In this document: piece after piece, positions 26,331 through 35,403 of the stretch
How the letters are laid out: every line of letters begins with the position of its first letter
How positions within the stretch are numbered: position 1 is the stretch's first letter
NCBI RefSeq assembly: GCF_002214525.1
Contig: NZ_CP015104.1
Span: 1,240,001 to 1,304,000 of the forward strand
Direction: 5' to 3'
DNA: 64,000 nucleotides
DNA from: Thermococcus sp. P6
GTDB taxonomy: Archaea; Methanobacteriota_B; Thermococci; Thermococcales; Thermococcaceae
Program-made: the position numbers and the translations under genes
Notes under the pieces: model-generated
What the model saw: only the letters and a program-made list of their open reading frames with translations
The model's database searches: none
What the model was told of the DNA's origin: nothing

Positions 26331-26436
26331 GCCGGGGTAGCTTAGCCTGGTCAGAGCGCTCGGCTCATAGGGCGCTTCCTTCGGGGAAGCCTGAGAAACC
26401 GAGAGGTCCGGGGTTCAAAGCCCCGCCCCGGCACCA
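26331..26436 (+). tRNA. elongator tRNA-Met (anticodon CAT) with a 28-base intron
   Basis: The acceptor GCCGGGG pairs with CCCCGGC (26426-26432) and an ACCA end is encoded (26433-26436). The anticodon stem CTCGG (26359-26363) pairs with CCGAG (26399-26403); the anticodon is 26366-26368. An intron at 26370-26397 follows position 37 and can form the bulge-helix-bulge needed by the splicing endonuclease (GCTTCC/GGAAGC inside). The first pair G-C and the intron mark the elongator rather than the initiator. Its last 22 bases overlap the convergent XPD gene. It is the predicted target of the C/D RNA at 18395-18473. Confidence 0.93.
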
Positions 26437-28358
26437 TCGACTTCTACCTTCCAGAACCTCTTCAGGTGGAGCCTCATTCTCCCGAGATCCACGGGTTTGA
26501 TCCCCTCCCGCATCCAGTCGGGCAGGTCCTTCCTTATCGACCTCCAGAGGAGCCTGTAGTCCAGCACTATTATCGAGCCCCTCTCCTCGGCCGAGCGGTG
26601 CACCCTTCCGGCCGCCTGAACGAGCCTTCTGTGGGCAGGCAGGTAGTAGCCGTAATAGCGCCCCTTGCCCGGAAACTTCCTCTCGAAGTACCTTATCTGA
26701 GCCTGAACCCTCGGGGTTGGCCTCGAGTAGGGTATCCCGACGAGAACGACCCCGTTCATTTCGTCGCCGCTGTAGTCCTGCCCTTCGCTGTTCCTTCCCC
26801 CCATGACGCCGAGGAGAACGGCCCCGTTGCCCCGGGCGTGGGCCTTGAAGCTCGCCACCATGGCGTCGTTCTCTCTGGAAGAAACTCCCTGTCTCTCTAT
26901 GAAAACCGCCTTTCCTGTTTCCTCAAGGCGAAGGGCGAGGTTTGCGGAGAGCAATCCCTGAAGAACCTCATAGGATGCGGTAAAAACCCCAACGTTCTTT
27001 GGGATGATCTTAGCGGCCTCGACGATGTACTCTGTCATGCGCCTGTAAACCTTCGGCGAGCGCTCGTCGCCCCTCGTGGAAACGTCCTTTGCCACGAGAA
27101 CCTGCGCGTTTTCCCTCTTCACCATCCTCGGGAACTTCTTCATCCTGACCCTCTCGATGCCCATAACGTCCCTGAACGCTTCCATCGGGGTGAGCGTTCC
27201 GGAGATGAAAAGGGCACTGTGAACGTTCCTCAGGAAGCCGAGGGCCTTTGCGGGATCCAGAGCCACGAGCTCAAGGCTTAAGTTCCGTTCCCGGCTCATG
27301 AGGAAGAGGTAGTCGTCCCTTCCGGTGAGGGAGAGCCACAGCAGGAGAAACTCCCCGATTCTGCCTATGTAGGAGCGCGGTGGCCTGCCCTTCCCTATCC
27401 TGTCCTCCCTTATGGCGTCACCAACGGAGACCATGTCGTTCAGTATCCTGACCAGTCTCCGGGCGTTCAGGTTCAGGATGTCGACAACGTGGGAGAATAT
27501 GAGCTCCGGCTGGATGGGGGTTTCCCTGATCTCCCTGTCCCTGAGCTTTTCTTCGTGGAGTATCTCCAGTCCCCGCCCGAATATGCTCAGGAAGTTCGCT
27601 ATCTCGTGCTCGTTGTACTCGTCGGCCTCCTTTATCGCCCTGTTCACCGTGTAAATGCTTATACTGTCGCTCAGGGCCGAGATGGCCTGGTCGGGAAGGT
27701 TGTGGGCCTCATCGAAGACGACCACCAGATCGGAGTAGTCAACGTCGAGGGAGCCTATGAAGTTCTCCCTTATCGTCGGGTTGAGGAGGTAAAGGTAGCT
27801 GGCCACTATTACATCGGCCCTCTCGGCCACCCTTTTGGTCACGTCGTAGGGGCAGAGTTCCAGCGTCTCGGCGTAGCTCAGTATCTCCGCGGGATGGGCA
27901 GGCTCGCTCAGGAAGAACCTCACCAGCTCCTCGAATTCGTTCTTTTTCTTCTTCTCGTTCTCGTAGAACTCGCATTTTCCGAGCTTCTTAAGGTTCCTGC
28001 AGACCACCATTGCAGTATAAGCGTCGCTCGTGAACTGAGTCAGGTAGGTGTGGAGGCAGAGGTCCTTTCTGCTCCGCAGTTCAACCCCTGAGACCGGTGT
28101 TTTGCCGTTTATGGCCTTCAGCTCTTCGATGACCCTGTCCATCTGCTTGTGGGTTCTCGCCAGATAGAGGACTTTATAGCCCCTCTCCCTGACGTGGGGA
28201 AGAACGCCGGCCAGAACGCTCACGGTCTTTCCAAAACCCGTGGGGGCCTCTATTATGGCGTTCTCGCCCTTTTCTACGGCTTCGGAGACGATCCTTATGA
28301 ACTCCCTCTGATTGGGCCTCAGGGTGGCGTATGGAAAGTAGCTCTGAAGTTCTTCCAT
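26415..28358 (-). CDS. XPD/Rad3-family iron-sulphur DNA helicase
   Basis: The 647-residue 5'-3' helicase has Walker A APTGFGKT (38-45), four cluster-binding cysteines at 101, 120, 129 and 169, DEAH in VVFDEAHNLP, and motif VI QAAGRVHRS. The 4Fe-4S domain and an arch-like insertion (about 220-380) are in place. Archaeal XPD unwinds damaged or structured DNA. The final codons (GAGAGL and TGA) lie in the T arm and acceptor of the tRNA-Met gene on the opposite strand. That overlap probably fixed the Gly/Ala-rich tail. Confidence 0.94.
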   Translation of the reverse strand: MEELQSYFPYATLRPNQREFIRIVSEAVEKGENAIIEAPTGFGKTVSVLAGVLPHVRERGYKVLYLARTHKQMDRVIEELKAINGKTPVSGVELRSRKDLCLHTYLTQFTSDAYTAMVVCRNLKKLGKCEFYENEKKKKNEFEELVRFFLSEPAHPAEILSYAETLELCPYDVTKRVAERADVIVASYLYLLNPTIRENFIGSLDVDYSDLVVVFDEAHNLPDQAISALSDSISIYTVNRAIKEADEYNEHEIANFLSIFGRGLEILHEEKLRDREIRETPIQPELIFSHVVDILNLNARRLVRILNDMVSVGDAIREDRIGKGRPPRSYIGRIGEFLLLWLSLTGRDDYLFLMSRERNLSLELVALDPAKALGFLRNVHSALFISGTLTPMEAFRDVMGIERVRMKKFPRMVKRENAQVLVAKDVSTRGDERSPKVYRRMTEYIVEAAKIIPKNVGVFTASYEVLQGLLSANLALRLEETGKAVFIERQGVSSRENDAMVASFKAHARGNGAVLLGVMGGRNSEGQDYSGDEMNGVVLVGIPYSRPTPRVQAQIRYFERKFPGKGRYYGYYLPAHRRLVQAAGRVHRSAEERGSIIVLDYRLLWRSIRKDLPDWMREGIKPVDLGRMRLHLKRFWKVEVDGAGAGL

Positions 28359-28407
28359 GGGAAAGAGTTTTAACGGCCCGCTTTTAACCTTTCCTCAGGT
28401 GAAGGGC

Positions 28408-28665
28408 GTGGAGGAAAGGGAGCAGAAACTCATCGAGTACTCGGTGGAAGCGGTCATAGTGGGCTGGCTCGCCTACCTGTTCTTCTATCAGAACTTCCTG
28501 CTCTACAACTGGCACCGCGGGTTGCCCCTGCCTTCGAAATGGCCTTTTGTCGTTCTGGGGGTGGTTTCCGGTGTGCTGTTCTTCTGGTACGAATGGATGA
28601 AGCTCGAAAAGAGGGAATCCCCCCCGGAGGTCGCCCCGGAGGATGCCAGCCCTCGAGAACCCTGA
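28408..28665 (+). CDS. small two-helix membrane protein, function unknown
   Basis: The 85-residue protein starts at GTG 28408 behind GGTGAAGGGC. It has two transmembrane helices (about residues 15-32 and 45-62), separated by a short basic/aromatic loop (YNWHRGLPLP), and an acidic, proline-rich tail (SPPEVAPEDASPREP). A TTTTAA element at 28381-28387 is about 24 bases upstream. It is divergent from the XPD helicase gene. No family is recognised. Confidence 0.6.
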   Translation: MEEREQKLIEYSVEAVIVGWLAYLFFYQNFLLYNWHRGLPLPSKWPFVVLGVVSGVLFFWYEWMKLEKRESPPEVAPEDASPREP

Positions 28666-28706
28666 TACCCTAATCCCCGGGTTTAAATGGGTAGAAGGGA
28701 GTAAAA

Positions 28707-29780
<1,074 letters not shown>

Positions 29781-29859
29781 TTAATGGATATTTAAGGTTT
29801 TAGGTGTCCCGCTAAAAAAGCTTAAATTACGTTTCCTCAAATTAAAGATGGTGACGAAC

Positions 29860-30120
29860 ATGGGGGGCAAATATAATCCATACATCTGGCTGTTTTCTTT
29901 TGGCTTTGCATACTCTTTCATCGCAAAGGAAATAATGGACCTCTTTCCACAGAAATGGACACTTATATTTTTGAACGTTATAGTGCTCATTCCCTATATC
30001 GGAGCTCTACAAAAATCTGGAGGAAAAAGTTTGAGGATCGGGCTGATGCTTGGCTTCTCCCTCATATTAGGCGTTTTGATTGGAGGAATTTTTGCCTTCA
30101 GCCTGCTGGGGGGTGAGTAG
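29860..30120 (+). CDS. small AT-rich membrane protein, function unknown
   Basis: The 86-residue protein has three hydrophobic segments (YIWLFSFGFAYSFIA, TLIFLNVIVLIPYIGAL, IGLMLGFSLILGVLIGGIFAFSLL). ATG 29860 is 5 bases after GGTGA; ATG 29848 is in frame. Base composition is clearly more AT-rich than its neighbours, together with the surrounding gaps (about 29765-30255). That suggests recent acquisition or weak codon selection. No family is recognised. Confidence 0.6.
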   Translation: MGGKYNPYIWLFSFGFAYSFIAKEIMDLFPQKWTLIFLNVIVLIPYIGALQKSGGKSLRIGLMLGFSLILGVLIGGIFAFSLLGGE

Positions 30121-30165
30121 GGCAGGGTCAGAACGGTCAGAAAAAGGCCAAAGCCCCTGTCCAGC

Positions 30166-30199
30166 AAACCAGAAACATGGTTAAACCAGAAACATGGTT
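30166..30199. repeat. two perfect tandem copies of a 17-base unit
   Basis: The unit AAACCAGAAACATGGTT occurs at 30166-30182 and again at 30183-30199 with no spacer. It lies in the 135-base gap upstream of sfsA, about 25 bases before its TATA element. Each unit has the partial dyad AACC..GGTT. It could be replication slippage or a doubled regulator site. Confidence 0.7.
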
Positions 30200-30255
30200 G
30201 AATGCCCCATGCCAACCCGGCAAACCTTTTTAATCTGTAGGGTTTAAATTGTTCC

Positions 30256-30969
30256 ATGCTACTGAAGCTTCCGGTAATCGAGTGCACCTTTCTGAAGAGG
30301 CTCAACCGCTTCGTGGCCCTCGTGGATGTGAACGGCGATCCCAGAAGGGCCCTCGTTACGAACACCGGTAGACTGGATGAGTTCATGATCCCCGGAAGGA
30401 AGGCCTTTTGCACCCCCAAGAGCGGCGGAAAGACGGACTTCGTTCTCGTCGCCTTCGAGGACTCTGGAGGAAAGGGGGCTATAATAGACACGCGAACTCA
30501 GGCTAAAGCCTTTGAGAGGGCCCTCGAGCTCAATCTCATCCCGTGGCTTGAGAACTGCAGGATAAAGCGGAAGGAAATTACCGTGGGAAGATCGAGGCTC
30601 GACTACCTCTTCGAATGCCCTTCCGGGGAGATATACGCCGAGATGAAGAGCGCCGTTCTGCGGGGAGGGGATAGGGGAGAATACGCCATGTATCCAGATT
30701 GTCCGAGCGTCAGGGGGAGGAAGCACATCAAAGAACTCATGGAACTCTCGAAGGAGGGGAAAAGGACCATGATATTTTTCGTGGGTGCCCTCCCCGGCGT
30801 TGAGAAGTTCAGGCCCTACGAAAGAGGCGATCCCGAGATAGCCCGGCTTTTGAGGGAAGCCCGGGAAAGGGGCGTTGAGATAAGGGCTCTGGGCATGCAC
30901 CTGCTCCCGGACGGGAGGGTGGTCCTCGAGAGGCCCGATCTTAAGGTTGACGTTGGGGAGGATTTTTAA
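30256..30969 (+). CDS. sfsA: SfsA family protein (sugar fermentation stimulation homologue)
   Basis: The 237-residue protein shows the SfsA pattern. It has an N-terminal OB-like domain (RFVALVDVNGDPRRALVTNTGRL) followed by a PD-(D/E)XK nuclease-like core (SRLDYLFECPSGEIYAEMKSAVL, DCPSVRGRKHI). Members may bind DNA and regulate, or act as nucleases; no role is proven in archaea. The TATA element TTTTAATC (30228-30235) is centred 25 bases before ATG 30256, so the mRNA is leaderless. Confidence 0.85.
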   Translation: MLLKLPVIECTFLKRLNRFVALVDVNGDPRRALVTNTGRLDEFMIPGRKAFCTPKSGGKTDFVLVAFEDSGGKGAIIDTRTQAKAFERALELNLIPWLENCRIKRKEITVGRSRLDYLFECPSGEIYAEMKSAVLRGGDRGEYAMYPDCPSVRGRKHIKELMELSKEGKRTMIFFVGALPGVEKFRPYERGDPEIARLLREARERGVEIRALGMHLLPDGRVVLERPDLKVDVGEDF

Positions 30970-31010
30970 GGACTTCTCCATAGTTCTGACGAAGTACCCG
31001 GGTGATGGAA

Positions 31011-31889
31011 ATGACCATAGTTGACGTCAGGATACTTGTTGAAGGTGCGAGCGACGTTGAGGTGGTAAGCAAGGCCCTCAGGGGCATGGCCCTTGGGAGC
31101 GAGTACAACGTAACGATTTCGGCCATAATCCCTACGACGAACATCGAGATAGCGAAGGGCGCCGCCGCGGGGGCGGATCTGCTCATAATAGCCACCGACG
31201 CCGATAGGGTTGGACGGGAACTCGCCGAAAGGCTGTTCAACGAGCTCGGTGAGATGGTGGGCCACGTTGAGAGGATGAAGCTCCCCCTCGGCCATGATCT
31301 GGAGCACATTGATGTGGAGCTCGTCAGGAAGGAGCTGAAGAACGCCCTCGTAAGGGCGGGCCTGAAGAGCCTTCAGGTGCTACCCGAGTACATGAGCCTG
31401 AGGAACCAGCTCCTCGACCTCAAGGGGCGCTACGATAACCTGACCGAGGAGTACAGGAAGCTCAGGGAGGAGTACGACTCTGCCCTAAGGGCCTACGGGG
31501 AGATCAAAGAGGAAAACGAGAGGCTTAGGAAGAACAACGAGGAGCTCAGGACGATCCTTGAGAACTCCAGAAAGGTCTACCCCATCGAGGAAGCATGGAA
31601 ATCACTCTTCCCGGCGGAGCCCGTCCCCGATGAGGCCTACATCGGGAGGGCCGTTGAGAAGCTCGGGCTGGCCGGAAGGGTGGTAGTTGGACAGGGTTAC
31701 ATCTTTGCGGAGGAGAGGGCCCTCGTGGACGAGCTCCTCAGGACGGTTTACCTCAGCATAAGCATAAAAGAACCTTCTGAACCACCGGAGGAGCTCCCGG
31801 AGATTGCGGAAGGGCCGGTTGAAGAACCTCAAAACTCTGAAGGGTCCCCTGAGGAGCCTATGAAGCCGAGGGAAGCAGAGGGGCAGTGA
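31011..31889 (+). CDS. Toprim-domain coiled-coil protein
   Basis: The 292-residue protein begins with a Toprim fold. The Glu is in [10 protein letters not shown] and the DxD in [15 protein letters not shown], the metal-binding residues of topoisomerase/primase-type nucleotidyl transferases and OLD nucleases. A coiled coil follows (about residues 125-190), then a small globular part ([17 protein letters not shown]) and a Pro/Glu-rich tail. ATG 31011 is chosen behind GGTGAT. XerA starts 2 bases after the stop, so the pair is one operon. A role in chromosome or plasmid DNA handling is plausible but not shown. Confidence 0.75.
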   Translation: MTIVDVRILVEGASDVEVVSKALRGMALGSEYNVTISAIIPTTNIEIAKGAAAGADLLIIATDADRVGRELAERLFNELGEMVGHVERMKLPLGHDLEHIDVELVRKELKNALVRAGLKSLQVLPEYMSLRNQLLDLKGRYDNLTEEYRKLREEYDSALRAYGEIKEENERLRKNNEELRTILENSRKVYPIEEAWKSLFPAEPVPDEAYIGRAVEKLGLAGRVVVGQGYIFAEERALVDELLRTVYLSISIKEPSEPPEELPEIAEGPVEEPQNSEGSPEEPMKPREAEGQ

Positions 31890-31890
31890 T

Positions 31891-32733
31891 ATGAACCTTC
31901 GGGAGACCCTTGAGGAGTACGAGACCTACCTGGACCTCGCGGGAAAGAGCCCGAACACGGTCAGGATGTACTCCTACTACGTGAGGCGCTACCTCGAGTG
32001 GGGCGGGGGAACCAGCGCCCGCTCCGCCCTTCGCTTTCTGGCAAGCCTGAGGAAGAAGGGCTACTCCAACAGGAGCCTCAATCTGGTGGTTCAGGCGTTG
32101 CGTTCCTACTTCCGTTTTGAGGGCTACGATGACGAGGCGGAGAAGCTCAAACCTCCAAAGGCCCCCAAAAGCCTGCCGAAGGCCCTCACGAAAAAGGAGA
32201 CGAAGAAGCTCCTCTCAGTGATACCCGAAACGAAGAAACGCGACAGGCTTATATTCCTCCTCCTCTACGGCGCAGGGTTGAGGGTTAGCGAGCTCTGCAA
32301 CCTCAAGAGGTCGGACGTTGATTTCGAGCGCTCGCTCATAGTCGTGCGCGGCGGTAAGGGGGCGAAGGACAGGGTCGTTCCGGTTTCGGAGGTTCTGATG
32401 GAGGCCATAAAGTCCTACCTTGGGACGAGGGACGATTCAAGCGAGTACCTCATAGTTGAGGACAGACGGAGGAGAAAGGACGGGATCTCGCCGAAGACAG
32501 TCTGGTACCTCCTCCGGAAGTACGGTGAGAGAGCTGGGGTAAGGGTGACCCCCCACATGCTCCGCCACAGCTTCGCCACCCACATGCTCGAGAACGGAGT
32601 TGACATCAGGGTCATTCAGGAGTTCCTCGGCCACTCGAACCTCTCGACGACTCAGGTGTATACCCGGGTAACCGTTGAACACCTCAAGAGGGCGCAGGAG
32701 AAGGCCGGACTGATGGAGGAATTAATGAAGTAG
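31891..32733 (+). CDS. xerA: XerA tyrosine recombinase
   Basis: The 280-residue site-specific recombinase resolves chromosome dimers at dif in archaea without FtsK help. The N-terminal SAM-like core-binding domain ([16 protein letters not shown]) precedes the catalytic domain. Its key residues are Arg in [10 protein letters not shown], Lys in [31 protein letters not shown] and the nucleophilic Tyr in VYTRV. All are intact. It is cotranscribed with the Toprim protein. I saw no dif-like site beside it. Confidence 0.94.
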   Translation: MNLRETLEEYETYLDLAGKSPNTVRMYSYYVRRYLEWGGGTSARSALRFLASLRKKGYSNRSLNLVVQALRSYFRFEGYDDEAEKLKPPKAPKSLPKALTKKETKKLLSVIPETKKRDRLIFLLLYGAGLRVSELCNLKRSDVDFERSLIVVRGGKGAKDRVVPVSEVLMEAIKSYLGTRDDSSEYLIVEDRRRRKDGISPKTVWYLLRKYGERAGVRVTPHMLRHSFATHMLENGVDIRVIQEFLGHSNLSTTQVYTRVTVEHLKRAQEKAGLMEELMK

Positions 32734-32735
32734 AA

Positions 32736-34115
32736 TCAAAGGGCGTTCTTCTTTCTCAGCATCGCGAGGTAGCTCGTGAACGCTCCGGCCGAGATCGTAT
32801 CCCCGAGGCCGACGGTGGAGACGGGATTTTTGACGAGCCTCGTGGGGATTATCACAACCTTGTACTCTCTGGTTCTGAGCTTCCTCTTTGCCTCCTCGAA
32901 GCGGAGCTTCACGAACTCGCCGTGCTCGTTATAGGGAACCTTCATGCCCGCTTTTATGTCCTCCGGGGAGTTTATTTCCCCGAGGGATGCCCTTGAAGCC
33001 GCGAGTGTCGTTGCGAGCTCGAGGCTGCTCCTCAGTTCCGCCTCGCTCAGCGGGTTGTCGGAGTGGGTTATGTAGGCTATGTAGTAGATCGTGTGTATCT
33101 GGAGCACCTCGAGGTTCATCTCGTCCACGAGGATCTTCCCGCCGAGGATGGTGTCCTGTATGTGGTTGTAGGTGAATATCCTATCCGCGAGCTTTGAGTA
33201 GCCGAGGGCGTTGAGGACGTGGGCTATCTCGGCCTCGTCCATGCCGACGCTGTCCACGAGGGGAAACAGGTTGTAGATCACCTTCTTCCTCAGCTCGCGG
33301 TTCTGTATCGAGGCGAACTCCAGATGGACCTTGACGTCCTTCTCCCGCTTGAGGAGGAGTATGTCCCTCTTGGCCTCCCGGAGGTAGTGGTTGGCGTCCT
33401 TACCGTCCGAATAGCGAAGCTTTATTCCCTGATAGCCCGATAGGATTGCCCCGTCGACCTGAAGGCCTATCTCGGGCAGGAAGGGCTTAAGCTCCGGATC
33501 GGTGTATATCCTTATGCTCTCGAACCTCGAGGAGACGATGAACCTTCCGGAAAATGGAACCTCTATCCTTTCGTTCCCGAGTCTAAAGGTCGTTCCGGCG
33601 CGGAACTCGAAGATGCGGTTCACCTTTACGGGATCGCCCTCACGGTAGGCCCTGCGGGGGTGTTTGAACGCTAACCTTCCGTCCTCAACGACGGGATAGA
33701 GGAGGTTGGGTCTGTCCACGAACATCTCGGCCTGCTTCTTCGCGAGGTGGGGAGTGTAAACCACCACCCTGTTGAGGTTCAGGTTGGCCAGCAGATTGGC
33801 TATGATCCCCGCCTGACCGCCCATTCTCTCGACGTCGTATCTGAAGTGGGAATCGAACCATTCGTGGAGTTCCTCGTTGACCAGTGGCACCGCCATGGGC
33901 TTGCCCGTTTTGAGGGCATGAACAAGTCTCGCTACGAAGTCCAGGGGCTCGTTTATCTCCCGCGGGTAATCCTCGATCCTCTTTCTCACGGCATCGGCCC
34001 CGAACTCGTCTATAAGCCCCTGCACGATCTCCCCTTTCAGGAAGGTTATAGCGTCCACGTTCGTGTTGTAGGCGGTGTACAAGGAAAGCTTCTGGATATC
34101 ATCGATGAGCCCCAT
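32736..34115 (-). CDS. pfkC: ADP-dependent phosphofructokinase
   Basis: The 459-residue ribokinase-fold enzyme phosphorylates fructose-6-phosphate with ADP as donor in the modified Embden-Meyerhof pathway of Thermococcales. Features are YTAYNTNVDAI (sugar site), MGGQAGIIANLLANL, SRFESIRIY and the C-terminal GLGDTISAGAF with the catalytic Asp. It follows the Pyrococcus enzyme almost segment by segment; the ADP-glucokinase paralogue is less similar. The ribosome site GGTGG precedes ATG 34115. A Tgr-motif-like palindrome lies between the TATA and the start, as expected for a glycolytic gene. Confidence 0.92.
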   Translation of the reverse strand: MGLIDDIQKLSLYTAYNTNVDAITFLKGEIVQGLIDEFGADAVRKRIEDYPREINEPLDFVARLVHALKTGKPMAVPLVNEELHEWFDSHFRYDVERMGGQAGIIANLLANLNLNRVVVYTPHLAKKQAEMFVDRPNLLYPVVEDGRLAFKHPRRAYREGDPVKVNRIFEFRAGTTFRLGNERIEVPFSGRFIVSSRFESIRIYTDPELKPFLPEIGLQVDGAILSGYQGIKLRYSDGKDANHYLREAKRDILLLKREKDVKVHLEFASIQNRELRKKVIYNLFPLVDSVGMDEAEIAHVLNALGYSKLADRIFTYNHIQDTILGGKILVDEMNLEVLQIHTIYYIAYITHSDNPLSEAELRSSLELATTLAASRASLGEINSPEDIKAGMKVPYNEHGEFVKLRFEEAKRKLRTREYKVVIIPTRLVKNPVSTVGLGDTISAGAFTSYLAMLRKKNAL

Positions 34116-34118
34116 TTA

Positions 34119-34135
34119 TACCACCCCGGGTGACT
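34119..34135. promoter_or_regulatory. degenerate Thermococcales glycolytic motif (TGM) at ADP-PFK
   Basis: TACCAC-CCCGG-GTGACT compares with the TGM consensus TATCAC-N5-GTGATA with 9 of 12 positions matching. It is downstream of the TATA element (minus strand, reverse complement of about 34159-34167), just before the start codon. In Thermococcus kodakarensis the sugar-responsive regulator Tgr (TrmBL1) represses glycolytic genes from motifs placed downstream of the TATA box. Location and gene identity support the call; the mismatches lower it. Confidence 0.5.
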
Positions 34136-34180
34136 AACGCCTGAAAATATGGGAGGGCTCTTAAAAGTATTTCGGACGTT

Positions 34181-34894
34181 TCAGAACTCCGTGAAGAGCC
34201 TCCCAAGCTCTGGAATCCGTTCCATAATGTCCATTTCCCTCAGGGCGAGCCAGAGGGACGCCTGATTGCTCGTCACAACCGGAACGCCGAGGTCCTCCTC
34301 GAGGGGTTCGATTATCTCAAAGGTCCTGAGGTTGGTGCAGCTGATGAATATCGCCTCCGCCTCGTCCATGAAGCTCGCCTTTGAGAGACGATACGCCTCG
34401 TGGGGTTCGAGCCTTCCGATCCGGGAGTTGTCCTCAATCCCAAGGCCCCTGATGTCGAGCACGTTGAACTCGTTCGCCTCGAGGAACTCCTTCTCACGCC
34501 TGTTTATCTCGTCGGTGTAGGGGGTTATGACGAGTACGTCCCTCGCGTCGAGCATCTTGAGCGCCTCAACGACCGCCGTGCTCGTGCTCACTACGGGAAC
34601 CTTTACCTCCTCCTCTATCCTGTTCTCGAGCTCCTTCTCGTAATCCTTCCCGCCGATGAAGGATCCACTCGTGCAGCCGTAGAGTATGAGCTCAACGCCC
34701 GCGTCCCTCAGGAGTCTGGCCGCCTCAACCCCGAAGGAGTTCATCTTCACGAGCTCCTCCTCGGTCACGCTGCCGAGGGGAACCCTCGCCGTGTGCAGTG
34801 ATACACCCTCCGGAAGTACCGAATGCAGCTCCATTTCCATCGTCGTGTTGGACGATGGGACTATAAGCCCAAGTCTGCCCCTCCACCCGTACAT
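34181..34894 (-). CDS. Asp/Glu racemase superfamily protein, maleate cis-trans isomerase-like
   Basis: The 237-residue protein carries two symmetric cysteine motifs, YGCTSGSFIGG and ISCTNLRTFEII, typical of the racemase / arylmalonate decarboxylase / maleate isomerase group. The N-terminus GLIVPSSNTTMEMEL is characteristic of the maleate isomerase branch. Likely it isomerises or epimerises a small dicarboxylate or amino acid; the substrate is not readable. It ends 65 bases before ADP-PFK begins on the other side of the TGM region and shares its strand. Confidence 0.78.
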   Translation of the reverse strand: MYGWRGRLGLIVPSSNTTMEMELHSVLPEGVSLHTARVPLGSVTEEELVKMNSFGVEAARLLRDAGVELILYGCTSGSFIGGKDYEKELENRIEEEVKVPVVSTSTAVVEALKMLDARDVLVITPYTDEINRREKEFLEANEFNVLDIRGLGIEDNSRIGRLEPHEAYRLSKASFMDEAEAIFISCTNLRTFEIIEPLEEDLGVPVVTSNQASLWLALREMDIMERIPELGRLFTEF

Positions 34895-35072
34895 GTTGTC
34901 ACCACCCTTAGTTGGTCCCGGTTCTCTTAAACCTTTAGTTTCGAAAAGCTTAATTAATACCCTCGGAGAAGTCCTTCAGGTGGGGTTTAAGAGGTCATAT
35001 CGTTGAGAACCTCAGTGAGGTACTTCCTTAGGGGGAATCGCCCGGTTGATCTAAAAATCAGGATGTGGGAGG

Positions 35073-35399
35073 ATGATAGAGTTCGTGGTGTTCCTTGGCG
35101 TCATCGGAGGGTGGGTTATCTTTGCATCGACCCTCTTCCTTATGCTGGCCCTTGGAAAAATATGGGGCCTTGCCGGTCTCCTCCTTCTCCTCCCTGCTCT
35201 GGAGGTAAACCGCTGGCTCAAGAGGAAATACATGCGTGCCATACTGGATGCAACGCCGAGGGCGAAGGCCATAGCATCCCACATCTTCGAGATGAACGAG
35301 CTCATACTCCTGTCGTCCTACATTATATCCACGATCCTCTACGTCGTCATACAGAAGTACGTGGAGATCGTCCTGAAGTTCCCGCGCGTGGGGGGGTGA
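35073..35399 (+). CDS. small membrane protein, function unknown
   Basis: The 108-residue protein has an N-terminal hydrophobic pair of helices (FVVFLGVIGGWVIFASTLFLMLAL, GLAGLLLLLPAL), a basic loop (NRWLKRKYMR) and a C-terminal membrane helix. It starts at ATG 35073 after GGGAGG. A TATA-like GGTTTAAGA (34984-34992) and a 13-base palindrome ACCTCA-G-TGAGGT (35009-35021) lie upstream. The following thiI gene starts 5 bases later. Confidence 0.6.
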   Translation: MIEFVVFLGVIGGWVIFASTLFLMLALGKIWGLAGLLLLLPALEVNRWLKRKYMRAILDATPRAKAIASHIFEMNELILLSSYIISTILYVVIQKYVEIVLKFPRVGG

Positions 35400-35403
35400 T
35401 GGT

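Noticed and set aside
31891-32735. dif recombination site next to xerA
   Set aside because: No 28-base dif-like palindrome was seen near the gene or elsewhere in the window.
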